A stretch of DNA of 64,000 nt. It comes from DATLFA01 sp035525225. Lineage in GTDB: Bacteria; Actinomycetota; Acidimicrobiia; Acidimicrobiales; WLNW01. Both the position numbers and the translations under genes were made by a program. Location of the stretch: assembly GCA_035525225.1 (NCBI GenBank), contig DATLFA010000010.1:1-64000 (forward strand), given 5' to 3'. The notes under the pieces were generated by a model. The model was not told the origin of the DNA, searched no databases, and saw only the letters and a program-made list of their open reading frames with translations. This document shows, in pieces, positions 8,833 to 17,395 of the stretch (positions are counted from its first letter, which is position 1; each line of letters opens with the position of its first letter).

Positions 8833-10902
8833 ATGAATGACAACGACGCGCTCGGCCAAGAAGCGCTCGCGCTGCTGCGCAAGCTGACGGGCGACCCGGC
8901 GAGCGAGTTCCGCCCCGACCAGATCGACGTCATCCGCCGGCTCGTGGGCGAGCGGCAGCGCATGCTGCTCGTACAGCGCACCGGCTGGGGCAAGAGCGCC
9001 GTCTACTTCATCGCCACCCGCATGTTGTGTGATCGTGGCGCCGGCCCCACATTGCTCGTGTCGCCACTTCTCGCCCTAATGCGCAACCAGATCGAGGCCG
9101 CCGACCGCATGGGTGTGCGGGCCGCCACGATCAACAGCGCGAACCGCGACGACTGGGACGCGATCGAAGAGCAACTCGACGCGGGCCTGCTCGACATCTT
9201 GTTGATCTCGCCCGAGCGGCTCGCCAACGACAAGTTTCGTGCCGAGGTGTTGCCCGAGGTCGGTCGGCGCAGTGGTCTGCTGGTGATCGACGAAGCGCAT
9301 TGCATTTCCGACTGGGGACATGACTTCCGTCCTGATTATCGCCGGCTCATTCGCGTGCTCGACCTCTTGCCCGAGGGCGTGCCGGTCCTGTGCTGTACCG
9401 CCACTGCCAACAACCGGGTCGTCGACGATGTCAATACACAACTCGGCTCGGGCCTGGCGCCGGTGCGAGGTCCACTCGGTCGCGACGGGCTGCGCCTGCA
9501 CGCGCTCGACATCCCCCGCCCGGCCGAGCGCATGGCATGGCTCGCCGAGATGCTTCCCCGGTTGCCGGGCACGGGCATCGTCTACTGCCTCACCATCGCC
9601 GACACCGAACGACTGGCGGGTTGGTTGCGATCGCATGGCATCGAGGCGGTCGCGTACAGCGGTGAGACCGAAGCCGAATCGCGTCCGGTGATCGAGCAGG
9701 CGTTGCTCGCCAACGAAGTGAAAGTCGTCGTCGCGACATCGGCGCTCGGCATGGGCTTCGACAAACCCGACCTCGCGTTCGTCATCCACTTCCAATCGCC
9801 GTCGTCGCCGATCGCGTACTACCAACAGGTCGGCCGGGCCGGGCGTGCACTGTCCGAGTCGAGTGGCATCTTGTTGCGTGGTGCCGAGGACCGCGACATC
9901 CAAGACTTCTTCATCCGCTCGGCCTTCCCTCCCTCCGATCTCGCGCTGCGAGTCGTGCGGATACTCGAGGACCGAGCCGAGCCGGTGTCCGAGACCGAGT
10001 TGCTCGAGGCCGTCAATGTGCGCCCCGGTCAACTCGCTCTGTTGCTGAAGACGCTCGAGATAGAGGGCGCGATCGAACGCGACGGCCGCAAGTGGCTGCG
10101 CACGACAGAGGACTGGACGTTCGACCACGACCGCGTCGAGTCGGTGACGGCGCTGCGGCGCACCGAGCAAGCGCAGATGAATGCCTACGCACGGGCGACC
10201 ACGTGCCGCATGCAGATCCTGCGCGGCTATCTCGACGACGAGGACTCAGGGCCGTGCGGCATCTGCGGCAACTGCACCGGCGAGACTTTGCAGATAGCGC
10301 TCGATCCGGCGATCGTCGAGCGTGCCGTGGAGTACCTGCGCTCGGCCGAGCGCATCATCGAGTCGCGCAAGCAGCTGCCCAACCGCACCAAGATCGCCAA
10401 AGATCGCGTGCTGCAGTTCGGTCGTGTGCTGTCGCTGTGGGGCGACGGCGGTTGGGGCGAACTCGTGCGCGAAGGCCGGCTCGGTGGCCGCTTCGACGAC
10501 AAGCTCGTCGACGCCTCCGCGGTGCTGATCCGCAACAAGTGGATGCCGGATCCCTTCCCGACGTGGGTGACGTTCGTGCCCTCGCTGCGCAACCCCGGTT
10601 TGGTCGCCGACTTCGCCCAACGTCTCGCGGCAGCGCTCGGTCTGCTGTGCGAAGAGGTGGTGGTCAAGGTGCGTGACACCGAGCCCCAGGCGACCCTGCA
10701 CAACAGTGCGCTGCAGTACGGCAACGTGCGTGGCGCGTTCGAGGTCAAGAGTCCGATCCCGGAAGGGCCGGTGCTACTGGTCGACGACCTCGTCGACTCA
10801 CGGTGGACGATGACCGCCATCGGATGGCGACTGCTCGAGGCGGGCTCCGGGTCGGTGTTCCCGTTCGCGCTCGCCGACAGCCAGGGCAAATCGCCTTCCT
10901 AG
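8833..10902 (+). CDS. RecQ-family DNA helicase fused to a phosphoribosyltransferase-like domain
   Basis: ATP-dependent 3'-5' DNA helicase of the RecQ type with an extra C-terminal domain. In order: Walker A RTGWGKSAV (49-57), DEAH box in LLVIDEAHCISDWGHDFRPDY, helicase C motifs (GMGFDKPDL, QQVGRAGR), and a RecQ zinc site C458, C475, C478, C481. The tail carries the PRPP-loop signature VLLVDDLVDSRWT (647-659) of type I phosphoribosyltransferases. The ATG at 8833 (MNDNDAL) is chosen over an upstream in-frame ATG that would cross the divergent promoter and overlap the opposite gene; it gives 689 aa. An HRDC domain is not evident. The substrate of the PRTase-like part is unknown; ComF-like domains linked to DNA uptake are one analogy. 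Confidence 0.88.
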   Translation: MNDNDALGQEALALLRKLTGDPASEFRPDQIDVIRRLVGERQRMLLVQRTGWGKSAVYFIATRMLCDRGAGPTLLVSPLLALMRNQIEAADRMGVRAATINSANRDDWDAIEEQLDAGLLDILLISPERLANDKFRAEVLPEVGRRSGLLVIDEAHCISDWGHDFRPDYRRLIRVLDLLPEGVPVLCCTATANNRVVDDVNTQLGSGLAPVRGPLGRDGLRLHALDIPRPAERMAWLAEMLPRLPGTGIVYCLTIADTERLAGWLRSHGIEAVAYSGETEAESRPVIEQALLANEVKVVVATSALGMGFDKPDLAFVIHFQSPSSPIAYYQQVGRAGRALSESSGILLRGAEDRDIQDFFIRSAFPPSDLALRVVRILEDRAEPVSETELLEAVNVRPGQLALLLKTLEIEGAIERDGRKWLRTTEDWTFDHDRVESVTALRRTEQAQMNAYARATTCRMQILRGYLDDEDSGPCGICGNCTGETLQIALDPAIVERAVEYLRSAERIIESRKQLPNRTKIAKDRVLQFGRVLSLWGDGGWGELVREGRLGGRFDDKLVDASAVLIRNKWMPDPFPTWVTFVPSLRNPGLVADFAQRLAAALGLLCEEVVVKVRDTEPQATLHNSALQYGNVRGAFEVKSPIPEGPVLLVDDLVDSRWTMTAIGWRLLEAGSGSVFPFALADSQGKSPS

Positions 10903-10903
10903 G

Positions 10904-10920
10904 ACGCGCTGGACGCGCGT
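10904..10920. terminator. short GC-rich hairpin between convergent genes
   Basis: acgcgc (10904-10909) and gcgcgt (10915-10920) pair around a 5-nt loop in the 24-bp gap between the recQ-like stop and the 3' end of the HD-NADAR gene. It may act in both directions. The stem is short. Confidence 0.4.
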
Positions 10921-10926
10921 GAGCGT

Positions 10927-12513
10927 TCAGTTACGGGCCAGCGACCGAAGTTCGTCGGTGATGTATTGCCGTACGTCGTGACCGACGGTGAAGATGCTCG
11001 TGCCGATGAGACCGTCAGGTCCTGCGCTGTAGACGATCCGCCGAAATCGCCCGGTCACGAGTAGGAGTTTCATTTGATCGACAGCGGTGTCGATAACCGC
11101 GCGAACATCGACCGTGAGAGACGCAAAGCCGCGCCCGTTCGCGCCCGTCGGGACGCCCGACGCCTGCGGATCAGCTTGACATTGTCGGGGACGAATCTTG
11201 GCAACGCCGCCTCCCGGGTGGCACTTCGCGGTAGCGGCACCGTGTTTGAGATGTTTACGGAATTCCTCTTCATTGTCGTTGAAGACGAAGAGGGTGTCGC
11301 CGTAGTCGGCGCGATCAATCATCCAACCGAAATCTCCGTTCCTTCCGCCACCGCGAAACTGAAGGCCCTCCACCTCGATCGAGGTCACTTTGTCTGCCAC
11401 GCGTGGCGTGCGAAGGAGTTCACGAACCTCCTCGAGGAGAAGCCCCAGATGGTTCGTCCCGTTCCTGTTCTTTCCCTCACCCCAGAAATTGTCAGTCGGC
11501 GAAGCCTCGATCAGATAGGCATCCCCGGAGTCAACGAGCATCTGTCGAAGGTCCGAGTGCTGCGTGAACTTCGCGAACAACACGTCCTTCATGACAGCCA
11601 ACTTCCGCTGATCCCAGTCAGGTCGCAGCCCGGGTAGGTCTCGCGCGAGTTTCCTCGCGCCGCTCGGCCACCGCTCAGCTCGGATCTGCTCACGATGCTT
11701 CTGATCGGTGAACTTCTGCGCCTGGTAGTAGTGCTCGCTCGTCGGCCACACGACATCGTCCAACGTGATGGGGAAATGCGCGAAGTTCGTGAACTCGTAG
11801 TAGGGCTTATGGTTGTCGTAGAAGCGAATCTCGGCGCGCGGCGCAAGTTCACTTGGATCGTGGCTGGCCACTGTGCCGCCATGCGCCGTAGTTGCTTTCT
11901 CGCGCATGTCGCGTAGCTCTTTCTCGATATCGCTTGCCGATGCTCCCTCTTTGCCGGCGATGGAGGCGACCAATGCATCGACGGCGGCGCTTAGCTCATC
12001 GACGAGCATCGGCGCCGTCTCGCGCAGTTGTTTGTCGATGACGTCGCAGAGCCTTGTGTAGTACCAGAGCGTTCCGTCGCGGCCGGCGTCTTTGTAGAAC
12101 CGCTTCCAGAGGTCGGCACCCAATTGCCGGTGATCGCTCACGATGGCTCGTGCGTTGTGCAGTTTGTCGGCGGCGGACACGAGGACGGCCTCCAGCGGCG
12201 CGGCCTCGAGATGGTCGATGTACTCGGTCTTGCGTTCCAGCCATCCACGCTTCGCGGTGCCGGCGGGCGGGAGATCATCGGAGCACGCCCTCACGATGTC
12301 GGCAACAGTGTCGCCGAACTCGGCTCGAATTGCCTCGATGCGTCCATGACCCCCGTGGTCCTCGCCGGCGTCATGCAAGAGTGCCGCGATTGCCTGATCC
12401 TCGGTCCCACCGTGGTCAAGGACGATCGACGCGGCAGCGATGACGTGTGCGAGATAGGGGATCGTGGTTCCCTTGCGAATATCCGATGCGTGAAGCACGC
12501 GGGCATAGTCCAA
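10927..12513 (-). CDS. HD hydrolase - NADAR - unknown domain fusion
   Basis: Three-domain protein (528 aa from the TTG at 12513). Residues 1-165 are a RelA/SpoT-type HD phosphohydrolase domain with H23, H47-D48, E51-D52 and D116 (ADKLHN). Residues 228-370 are a NADAR (YbiA-like) domain: FYDN..YEFTN, WPTSEHYYQAQKF, DNFWGEGKNRNGTNHLG. Residues 380-528 are a third domain I do not recognise (DTLFVFNDNEEEF, HPGGGVAKIRPRQC, GIFTVG-type turns). Known NADAR proteins hydrolyse ADP-ribose N-glycosidic bonds. HD-NADAR therefore suggests nucleotide or ADP-ribose processing, possibly in defence. An ATG at 12551 preceded by CGGAGG matches the start of the related gene at 19773 but is out of frame by one missing base near 12525. 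Confidence 0.82.
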   Translation of the reverse strand: MDYARVLHASDIRKGTTIPYLAHVIAAASIVLDHGGTEDQAIAALLHDAGEDHGGHGRIEAIRAEFGDTVADIVRACSDDLPPAGTAKRGWLERKTEYIDHLEAAPLEAVLVSAADKLHNARAIVSDHRQLGADLWKRFYKDAGRDGTLWYYTRLCDVIDKQLRETAPMLVDELSAAVDALVASIAGKEGASASDIEKELRDMREKATTAHGGTVASHDPSELAPRAEIRFYDNHKPYYEFTNFAHFPITLDDVVWPTSEHYYQAQKFTDQKHREQIRAERWPSGARKLARDLPGLRPDWDQRKLAVMKDVLFAKFTQHSDLRQMLVDSGDAYLIEASPTDNFWGEGKNRNGTNHLGLLLEEVRELLRTPRVADKVTSIEVEGLQFRGGGRNGDFGWMIDRADYGDTLFVFNDNEEEFRKHLKHGAATAKCHPGGGVAKIRPRQCQADPQASGVPTGANGRGFASLTVDVRAVIDTAVDQMKLLLVTGRFRRIVYSAGPDGLIGTSIFTVGHDVRQYITDELRSLARN

Positions 12514-12551
12514 AGCGTTGGTGAACCTCGCGGCAACTGCGTTACCGGCAT

Positions 12552-12676
12552 CAGGCCTCCGAACGTGGTGAGTCCATCGTTACCGCCATCACCCCCCGAA
12601 TACGCGCCCCCACATGACAAATCGCACGTTGTCACACCGGACCGGTACTTCTTGACGAGGACACGAGGGGCGCACC
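12552..12676. promoter_or_regulatory. divergent intergenic region resembling 19774-20046
   Basis: The 3' half (about 12631-12676) reads gtcaca, then accggtacttct, tgac, acacg, a gggg ribosome-site run and acc before the ATG. Its counterpart at about 20004-20046 is the same apart from short indels. This shared leader identifies the two divergent units as duplicates and probably holds the plus-strand promoter. Confidence 0.5.
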
Positions 12677-12868
12677 ATGGACACCATTGCGGCACGATCG
12701 ATTCGCACGTTGCATGTGATCCATCCGGCCCACGAGTTATGTCAGGTCGAAGCCGGTACCGTCGAGCTTGTTGATCTTCCCGATGAGCTTGCGTGGGCAT
12801 TTGCCCAGATCCCGTCAGCGAGCCTTTTCTTGATGGCCGACCTCGAGTCGCGGATGTCCCGCCGATGA
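12677..12868 (+). pseudogene. deletion-fusion remnant: NYN start joined to HTH-protein end
   Basis: The 63-codon frame has two parts. Residues 1-15 (MDTIAARSIRTLHVI) match the start of the NYN gene at 20047 (MTTITARTIRTLHVI). Residues 19-63 (from HELCQVEAG to the stop) match the last 46 residues of the HTH-like gene at 21238, with 29 of 45 aligned positions identical (shared IPxASLFLMAD). The simplest explanation is a deletion that removed most of a NYN gene, a sigma gene and half of an HTH gene in frame. The product could still be made: a GGGG ribosome site precedes the ATG, and its stop overlaps the next gene as ATGA. Confidence 0.75.
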
Positions 12869-15800
12869 GGATCCTCGACGGTGACCTCATCCTGAGTCCG
12901 TCTGATCTGACCGGCTTCTCCGCGTGCGAGCACCTGACGCGACTGGAGCTGCGTGCCGCGCGAGGCGAGATCGAGCGCCCGATACGCGATGACCCACTGC
13001 TCGATGTGCTGAGCCGCCGCGGAGGCGAGCACGAGCAGGAAGTTCTCGACGCGCTGCGTCATGACGCGACGAATGTGGTCACCATCGATGCCGACGCATC
13101 GAGCAAGGCGGGCCTCGAACGCGCCGCCGCGGACACCGAACAGGCGATGCGTGCCGGCGCGTCGGTCATCTACCAGGCGACGTTCTTTCACGGGGGTTGG
13201 GTCGGGCACGCCGACTTCGTGGAGCGCGTCGACGCGCCAAGTGCGCTTGGTGCATGGTCGTACGAGGTCGCCGATGCCAAGCTCGCCCGCAGCGTCAAGA
13301 CCGGAGCAGTCCTTCAGCTCTGCGCGTATTCGGAACACGTCGCCCGCATCCAAGGACAACTGCCCGAGCTCATCCATGTTCTCACCGGCGACGGCAAGCG
13401 GCACTCACTTCGACTCGCCGACTATGCCGCGTACTACCGCGCGCTGAAGGAACGCTTCGCTCACTTCTTGGCGCTCAACGACGTATCGACGTATCCGGAA
13501 CGCGTCCAACACTGTTCGATCTGTCGTTGGGCTCAGGTCTGCGCGAGCAAGCGCCGCGACGATGACCACCTGTCGCTCGTGGCGGGCATGCGCCGCGATC
13601 AGATCCATCGCCTCGGAGACGCGGGCATCCCGACGAGAGCTGCGCTCGCTGTTGTCACGCCCGGGCACTCGGTCGATGGTGTCGGCGACGCTTCGTTCGA
13701 GCGGCTGCGCCACCAAGCCGACCTCCAAGTCCGTGGTGCCGGCTGCTTGCCGCCGCTGTACGACGTGCTCGAACCGATGCTTCCCGACGAGAAAGGCCCG
13801 CAGCTCGGCTTCGCGGCACTTCCGCCCCCGTCGCCGGGTGACCTCTATCTCGACCTTGAGGGCGACCCCTACGCGCTCGATGGCGGCCTCGAGTACCTCT
13901 TCGGCATCGTCGACAACGTCAATGGCACCGACGACTACCACGAGTTCTGGGCCCACGACCGCGGCGCAGAGAAGCTTGCGTTCGAAGCGGCCCTCGACTT
14001 CATCGTGGAGCGTCGCGCGCGGCATCCGGATTTGCACGTTTATCACTATGCACCGTATGAGCCGACCGCGTTCAAGAGGCTCATGGGCGCGCACGGCACA
14101 CGTGAGAGCGAGCTCGACGATTTGCTGCGCGGTGAGGTGTTCGTCGATCTCTACAAGGTCGTGCGCAACGCGGTGCGACTCTCGACGGAGTCGTATTCGT
14201 TGAAGGCCGTCGAGAAGCTCTACACCAAGCGTGCCGACGGCGCCGTCATGGACGCCGGCAGCAGCATTGTTGCGTACGAAGAGTTCTTGGCGTCCAACGA
14301 CCCTGCGATCCTCGCGGAGATTGCGGCATACAACCGCGATGACTGCACCTCGCTCGTTGGCTTGCAGTCATGGCTCGAGGAGCGACGCGTCGAGGCCGAG
14401 GCACAGTGGGGCCCGATCCCTCGCCCACGCCCGCCATCGAGTCATGCCCCGGAGGAGCTGACCGAGCGCGAAGCGCGCCTCGCGGTGCTGTCCGAGCGTC
14501 TGACCGTCGGCGTCCCCGACGACCCCGCTGAACGGACTGGTGAGCAGCACGGGCGATGGCTTCTCGCACAACTGCTCAATTGGCACCGGCGTGAGGACAA
14601 GCCGAAGTGGTGGATGTACTTCCACCGCGTGCACACCTACGACGCTGCCGACTTCGTCGGTGACACCGAGTGCATCGGCGGCCTGACGTTCGATCGTGTG
14701 ATCGGCCCCCTCCAGCGTTCGGTTGTCTACCGCTACCGATTCGAGCCGCAGGAGCACAAGCTGGCGGTCGGTGACTCGCCCGATGACCCCGCCACCGAAA
14801 AGGGTGCAGGCGAGATCGTCGAGATCGGTGACGGCTACGTCGATCTCAAGCGTGGGCCGATTCTGGCCGCGGTTGCGCACCCGGAAGCGCTCGTTCCCAA
14901 CCCCCGGTTCAGCACCAAGGAACTTCAAGAAGCGATCGCCGAAGTCGGCGCCTGGGTTGCCGACCACGGGATCGACGCGCCCGGCCCGTACCGCGCGGCG
15001 CGTGATCTGTTACTCCGCGTTCCGCCCCGCTTCCCAGGCAGTGTCGCCGGCGAAGCGATTGCGACTCCCGGCGAAGACGTCCTCGAGGTCGCCTGTCGAG
15101 TCGGGCTCGGTCTCGAGCAGACGTGTTTGCCGATCCAGGGGCCACCCGGCGCAGGCAAGACGTTCACCGGCGCCCATATGGTTGCCGCCCTGCTCGACGA
15201 CCGCCGCCGCGTCGGCGTGACTGCGTCGTCTCACTCCGCCATCACCAATTTCCTCGAGGAAGTGTGCAAGGTGGCGACGGAGCAAGGCGTTGCGGTGCGC
15301 GCAATGCAAAAGACTGATGAGGGCAAAGGGTGCGCCGACGGCCGGATCGAGTGTGTGACCGACAATGACGCCGTTTACGACGCGCTCGCTGCGCGCACCG
15401 TGAACCTCGTGGCCGGCACTCCGTGGCTCTGGGCCCGATCGAAAATGCGTGAGGCCGTCGACGTGCTGTTCGTCGACGAGGCGGGCCAGATGTCGCTCGC
15501 CAATGTGGTCGCGGTGGCAATGGGCGCGTCGAGCCTCGTGTTGCTCGGCGATCCGCAGCAACTTGGCCAGCCGTCGCAAGGTAGCCATCCGGATGGCTCG
15601 GGTCTTTCCGCAATCGGACACCTACTCGGCGAGCATGAGACGATGCCGCCCGCCGCGGGTCTCTTCCTCGACCAGACGTGGCGGATGCATCCCAATGTGT
15701 GCGAGTTCATCTCGGAAATCGCCTACGAAGGCAAGCTGGGTTCGGCCGCTGGTCGTGAACTCCAGGTCGTCGACGGATTTGCCGGCCTTCGATTCTTGCC

Positions 15801-16260
15801 GGTCGACCATGCGGACAATCGCGTGCGATCGACCGAGGAGGCCGTTGTTGTCGCCACACTGATACGGGAATTGGTTGGTCGTCCGTGGACTGATCATGAC
15901 GGGAAGCAGCGGAACCTACAGCTCGACGACATCATCGTCATCGCACCGTACAACGCGCACGTCGCCGAACTCCGCGACAAACTCACCATCGGCGCACGCA
16001 TCGGCACCGTCGACAAGTTCCAGGGACAAGAGGGCGCCGTTGCCATCTACTCGATGGCGTCGTCGAGTTCTGAGGACGCACCACGCGGCATGAACTTCCT
16101 CTACGACCTCCATCGCCTCAACGTGGCCGTATCGCGAGCTCGCGCCATCGGCGTCGTCGTCTGCAGTCCGGCGCTGCTACGAGTGCGCTGCCAGACGCCC
16201 GAACAGATTCGCCTCGCGAACGCGCTCTGTCGCTTCGTCGAATGTGCCTCGCCATCGTGA
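12865..16260 (+). CDS. TM0106-type RecB-like nuclease / DEDD exonuclease / SF1 helicase
   Basis: Large DNA- or RNA-processing enzyme (1131 aa). The N-terminal third is a RecB/Cas4-like nuclease: GHADFV and EVADAKLA carry the PD-(D/E)xK residues, and C21, C217, C220 and C226 fit a Cas4-type Fe-S cluster. The middle has a DEDD exonuclease core (D330-L-E332 and a later YNRDDC). The C-terminal third is a UPF1-like superfamily 1 helicase: GPPGAGKT (759-766), VDEAGQ (D871, E872), GDPQQL, TVDKFQGQE and VAVSRAR. The ATG at 12865 (MRILDGD) lies in an ATGA overlap with the upstream remnant. The layout matches TM0106-family proteins of actinobacteria. A role in repair or defence is likely but unproven. 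Confidence 0.9.
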   Translation: MRILDGDLILSPSDLTGFSACEHLTRLELRAARGEIERPIRDDPLLDVLSRRGGEHEQEVLDALRHDATNVVTIDADASSKAGLERAAADTEQAMRAGASVIYQATFFHGGWVGHADFVERVDAPSALGAWSYEVADAKLARSVKTGAVLQLCAYSEHVARIQGQLPELIHVLTGDGKRHSLRLADYAAYYRALKERFAHFLALNDVSTYPERVQHCSICRWAQVCASKRRDDDHLSLVAGMRRDQIHRLGDAGIPTRAALAVVTPGHSVDGVGDASFERLRHQADLQVRGAGCLPPLYDVLEPMLPDEKGPQLGFAALPPPSPGDLYLDLEGDPYALDGGLEYLFGIVDNVNGTDDYHEFWAHDRGAEKLAFEAALDFIVERRARHPDLHVYHYAPYEPTAFKRLMGAHGTRESELDDLLRGEVFVDLYKVVRNAVRLSTESYSLKAVEKLYTKRADGAVMDAGSSIVAYEEFLASNDPAILAEIAAYNRDDCTSLVGLQSWLEERRVEAEAQWGPIPRPRPPSSHAPEELTEREARLAVLSERLTVGVPDDPAERTGEQHGRWLLAQLLNWHRREDKPKWWMYFHRVHTYDAADFVGDTECIGGLTFDRVIGPLQRSVVYRYRFEPQEHKLAVGDSPDDPATEKGAGEIVEIGDGYVDLKRGPILAAVAHPEALVPNPRFSTKELQEAIAEVGAWVADHGIDAPGPYRAARDLLLRVPPRFPGSVAGEAIATPGEDVLEVACRVGLGLEQTCLPIQGPPGAGKTFTGAHMVAALLDDRRRVGVTASSHSAITNFLEEVCKVATEQGVAVRAMQKTDEGKGCADGRIECVTDNDAVYDALAARTVNLVAGTPWLWARSKMREAVDVLFVDEAGQMSLANVVAVAMGASSLVLLGDPQQLGQPSQGSHPDGSGLSAIGHLLGEHETMPPAAGLFLDQTWRMHPNVCEFISEIAYEGKLGSAAGRELQVVDGFAGLRFLPVDHADNRVRSTEEAVVVATLIRELVGRPWTDHDGKQRNLQLDDIIVIAPYNAHVAELRDKLTIGARIGTVDKFQGQEGAVAIYSMASSSSEDAPRGMNFLYDLHRLNVAVSRARAIGVVVCSPALLRVRCQTPEQIRLANALCRFVECASPS

Positions 16261-16433
16261 GCCTGACACGGCGTCGGCGCGAGAAACTCACTGAGATGGT
16301 CCCTGTGCGGTTCCCGCCCGACGTGATGAACGAGGTGCGGCGGCGCGCGGACGAAGACGACCGCTCGGTGTCATCGTGGATTCGTCGAGCGGTCGAGCAC
16401 GAGTTAAAAGCGCACCGCAGGCTGAGCTCGTAG
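16257..16433 (+). CDS. ribbon-helix-helix (Arc/CopG-type) DNA-binding protein
   Basis: A 58-aa protein with the ribbon-helix-helix pattern: strand VPVRFPPDV, helix MNEVRRRADEDD, then RSVSSWIRRAVEHEL. Such proteins bind operators as dimers and often autoregulate. The GTG at 16257 sits in a GTGA overlap with the stop of the nuclease/helicase gene, so it is the last member of that operon and a candidate repressor of it. No toxin partner is adjacent on the same strand. An internal ATG (16296) is an alternative start. Confidence 0.75.
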   Translation: MSLTRRRREKLTEMVPVRFPPDVMNEVRRRADEDDRSVSSWIRRAVEHELKAHRRLSS

Positions 16434-16450
16434 CTCGCTGGATGGACGCC

Positions 16451-16633
16451 TCAACGGCGGGTTTCGATCTCCGAGCGCGCGTTCTCGCGCTGCGCGGCGA
16501 CGACACGGAGCCGGTCGATCTCGTCGGCGGCGTTCTCCAAAAGTTCACGCCAGCCCAGGGCGTCGGACCCTTCGTAGCCAGTTTGCTGTGCCGCCCGGCG
16601 AAGCGCGGTCGGCAACTCGACGTTGCGATCCAT
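16451..16633 (-). CDS. small helical protein of unknown function (60 aa)
   Basis: Not recognised. From the ATG at 16633 the product is MDRNVELPTALRRAAQQTG..., a short protein with a predicted C-terminal helix (WRELLENAADEIDRLRVVAAQ) of the kind common in small phage and plasmid proteins. The G-rich run just upstream (TTGGGGGGCC in the reading direction) can serve as a ribosome site. It is convergent with the ribbon-helix-helix gene, 17 bp apart. Confidence 0.6.
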   Translation of the reverse strand: MDRNVELPTALRRAAQQTGYEGSDALGWRELLENAADEIDRLRVVAAQRENARSEIETRR

Positions 16634-16720
16634 GTTGGCCCCCCAATACGGTCTCATCAACACCCTACTCCCGATCGCGCCACAGCCTTCCGCAGTCGGG
16701 GGTGAATGTCGCGGTGCGGC

Positions 16721-17377
16721 TCAACCCCGCGGTTCGATGACCACGCGGTCGCGCACCAAGACCCCCCGCGGCGGGTAAACCTGCTCGAACAGGCGCAGCG
16801 CCCGGAACCCCGCGTCGTCGGTGGCGCCTTTCAGCGCAGCGAAGAGGCCGTGGCCGTCGTCGACCGTTTCGATGTCGACGAGCAGCAGGCCGTGATCGTC
16901 GGCGACGAGCCGCTGCGCGTTGAGCACACCACCGTGTGCTCGCGCCAATGTCGTTGCGTGGTCGAGCCACGAGCCTGATGCGCCGTCGATGCACACGCAC
17001 GCGCTGCCGACCGGCTGCGTCGACCCGCCGTTGCTTTCGGCGCGCGTGAAGACCTCGCGCTCGAAGTTGATGTGGTCGACGACACCGTCGGGCGGCGGTG
17101 TGTACGTTGCGGTGTGCTGCCGGTACGACTCGGTGGAGAAGTCGGCATTGTCGGGCTCGGTGACCTGATAGAGCGTGAGCAATCGATAGTCGGGAACACC
17201 CGCGGCGACGACACCATCGACGAGCTCGAAGCGACGCAGACTGAGGAATCCCTCGATGCGCATCGTGTCGAAGTGGTGGATCGTGTCGCACCACTCACTG
17301 AACGGTTGGTGCGCCTCGGGCGCCACGGTCGACAATACGTAGAGGACGCCGTTGCCGGTTGGCTGATCGGTGATCAC
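16721..17377 (-). CDS. DABB/EthD-like protein of unknown function
   Basis: A 218-aa soluble protein. The N-terminal half (LYVLSTVAPEAHQPFSEW, HHFDTMRIEGFLSLRRFE) resembles the dimeric alpha-beta barrel fold of EthD-like and DUF4286-like proteins. The C-terminal half (ACVCIDGASGSWLDH...LLLVDIETVDD) may be a second, weaker copy of the fold. Such proteins often accompany oxidative catabolic genes. It is downstream of, and 18 bp from, the amidohydrolase at 17396 on the same strand, so co-transcription is likely. The substrate cannot be inferred. Confidence 0.6.
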   Translation of the reverse strand: MITDQPTGNGVLYVLSTVAPEAHQPFSEWCDTIHHFDTMRIEGFLSLRRFELVDGVVAAGVPDYRLLTLYQVTEPDNADFSTESYRQHTATYTPPPDGVVDHINFEREVFTRAESNGGSTQPVGSACVCIDGASGSWLDHATTLARAHGGVLNAQRLVADDHGLLLVDIETVDDGHGLFAALKGATDDAGFRALRLFEQVYPPRGVLVRDRVVIEPRG

Positions 17378-17395
17378 CGAAACGAACGGGCGCGC

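Noticed and set aside
16257..16633. Toxin-antitoxin pair from the RHH protein and the 60-aa gene
   Set aside because: The genes are convergent, not in one operon, and the 60-aa product has no toxin signature.
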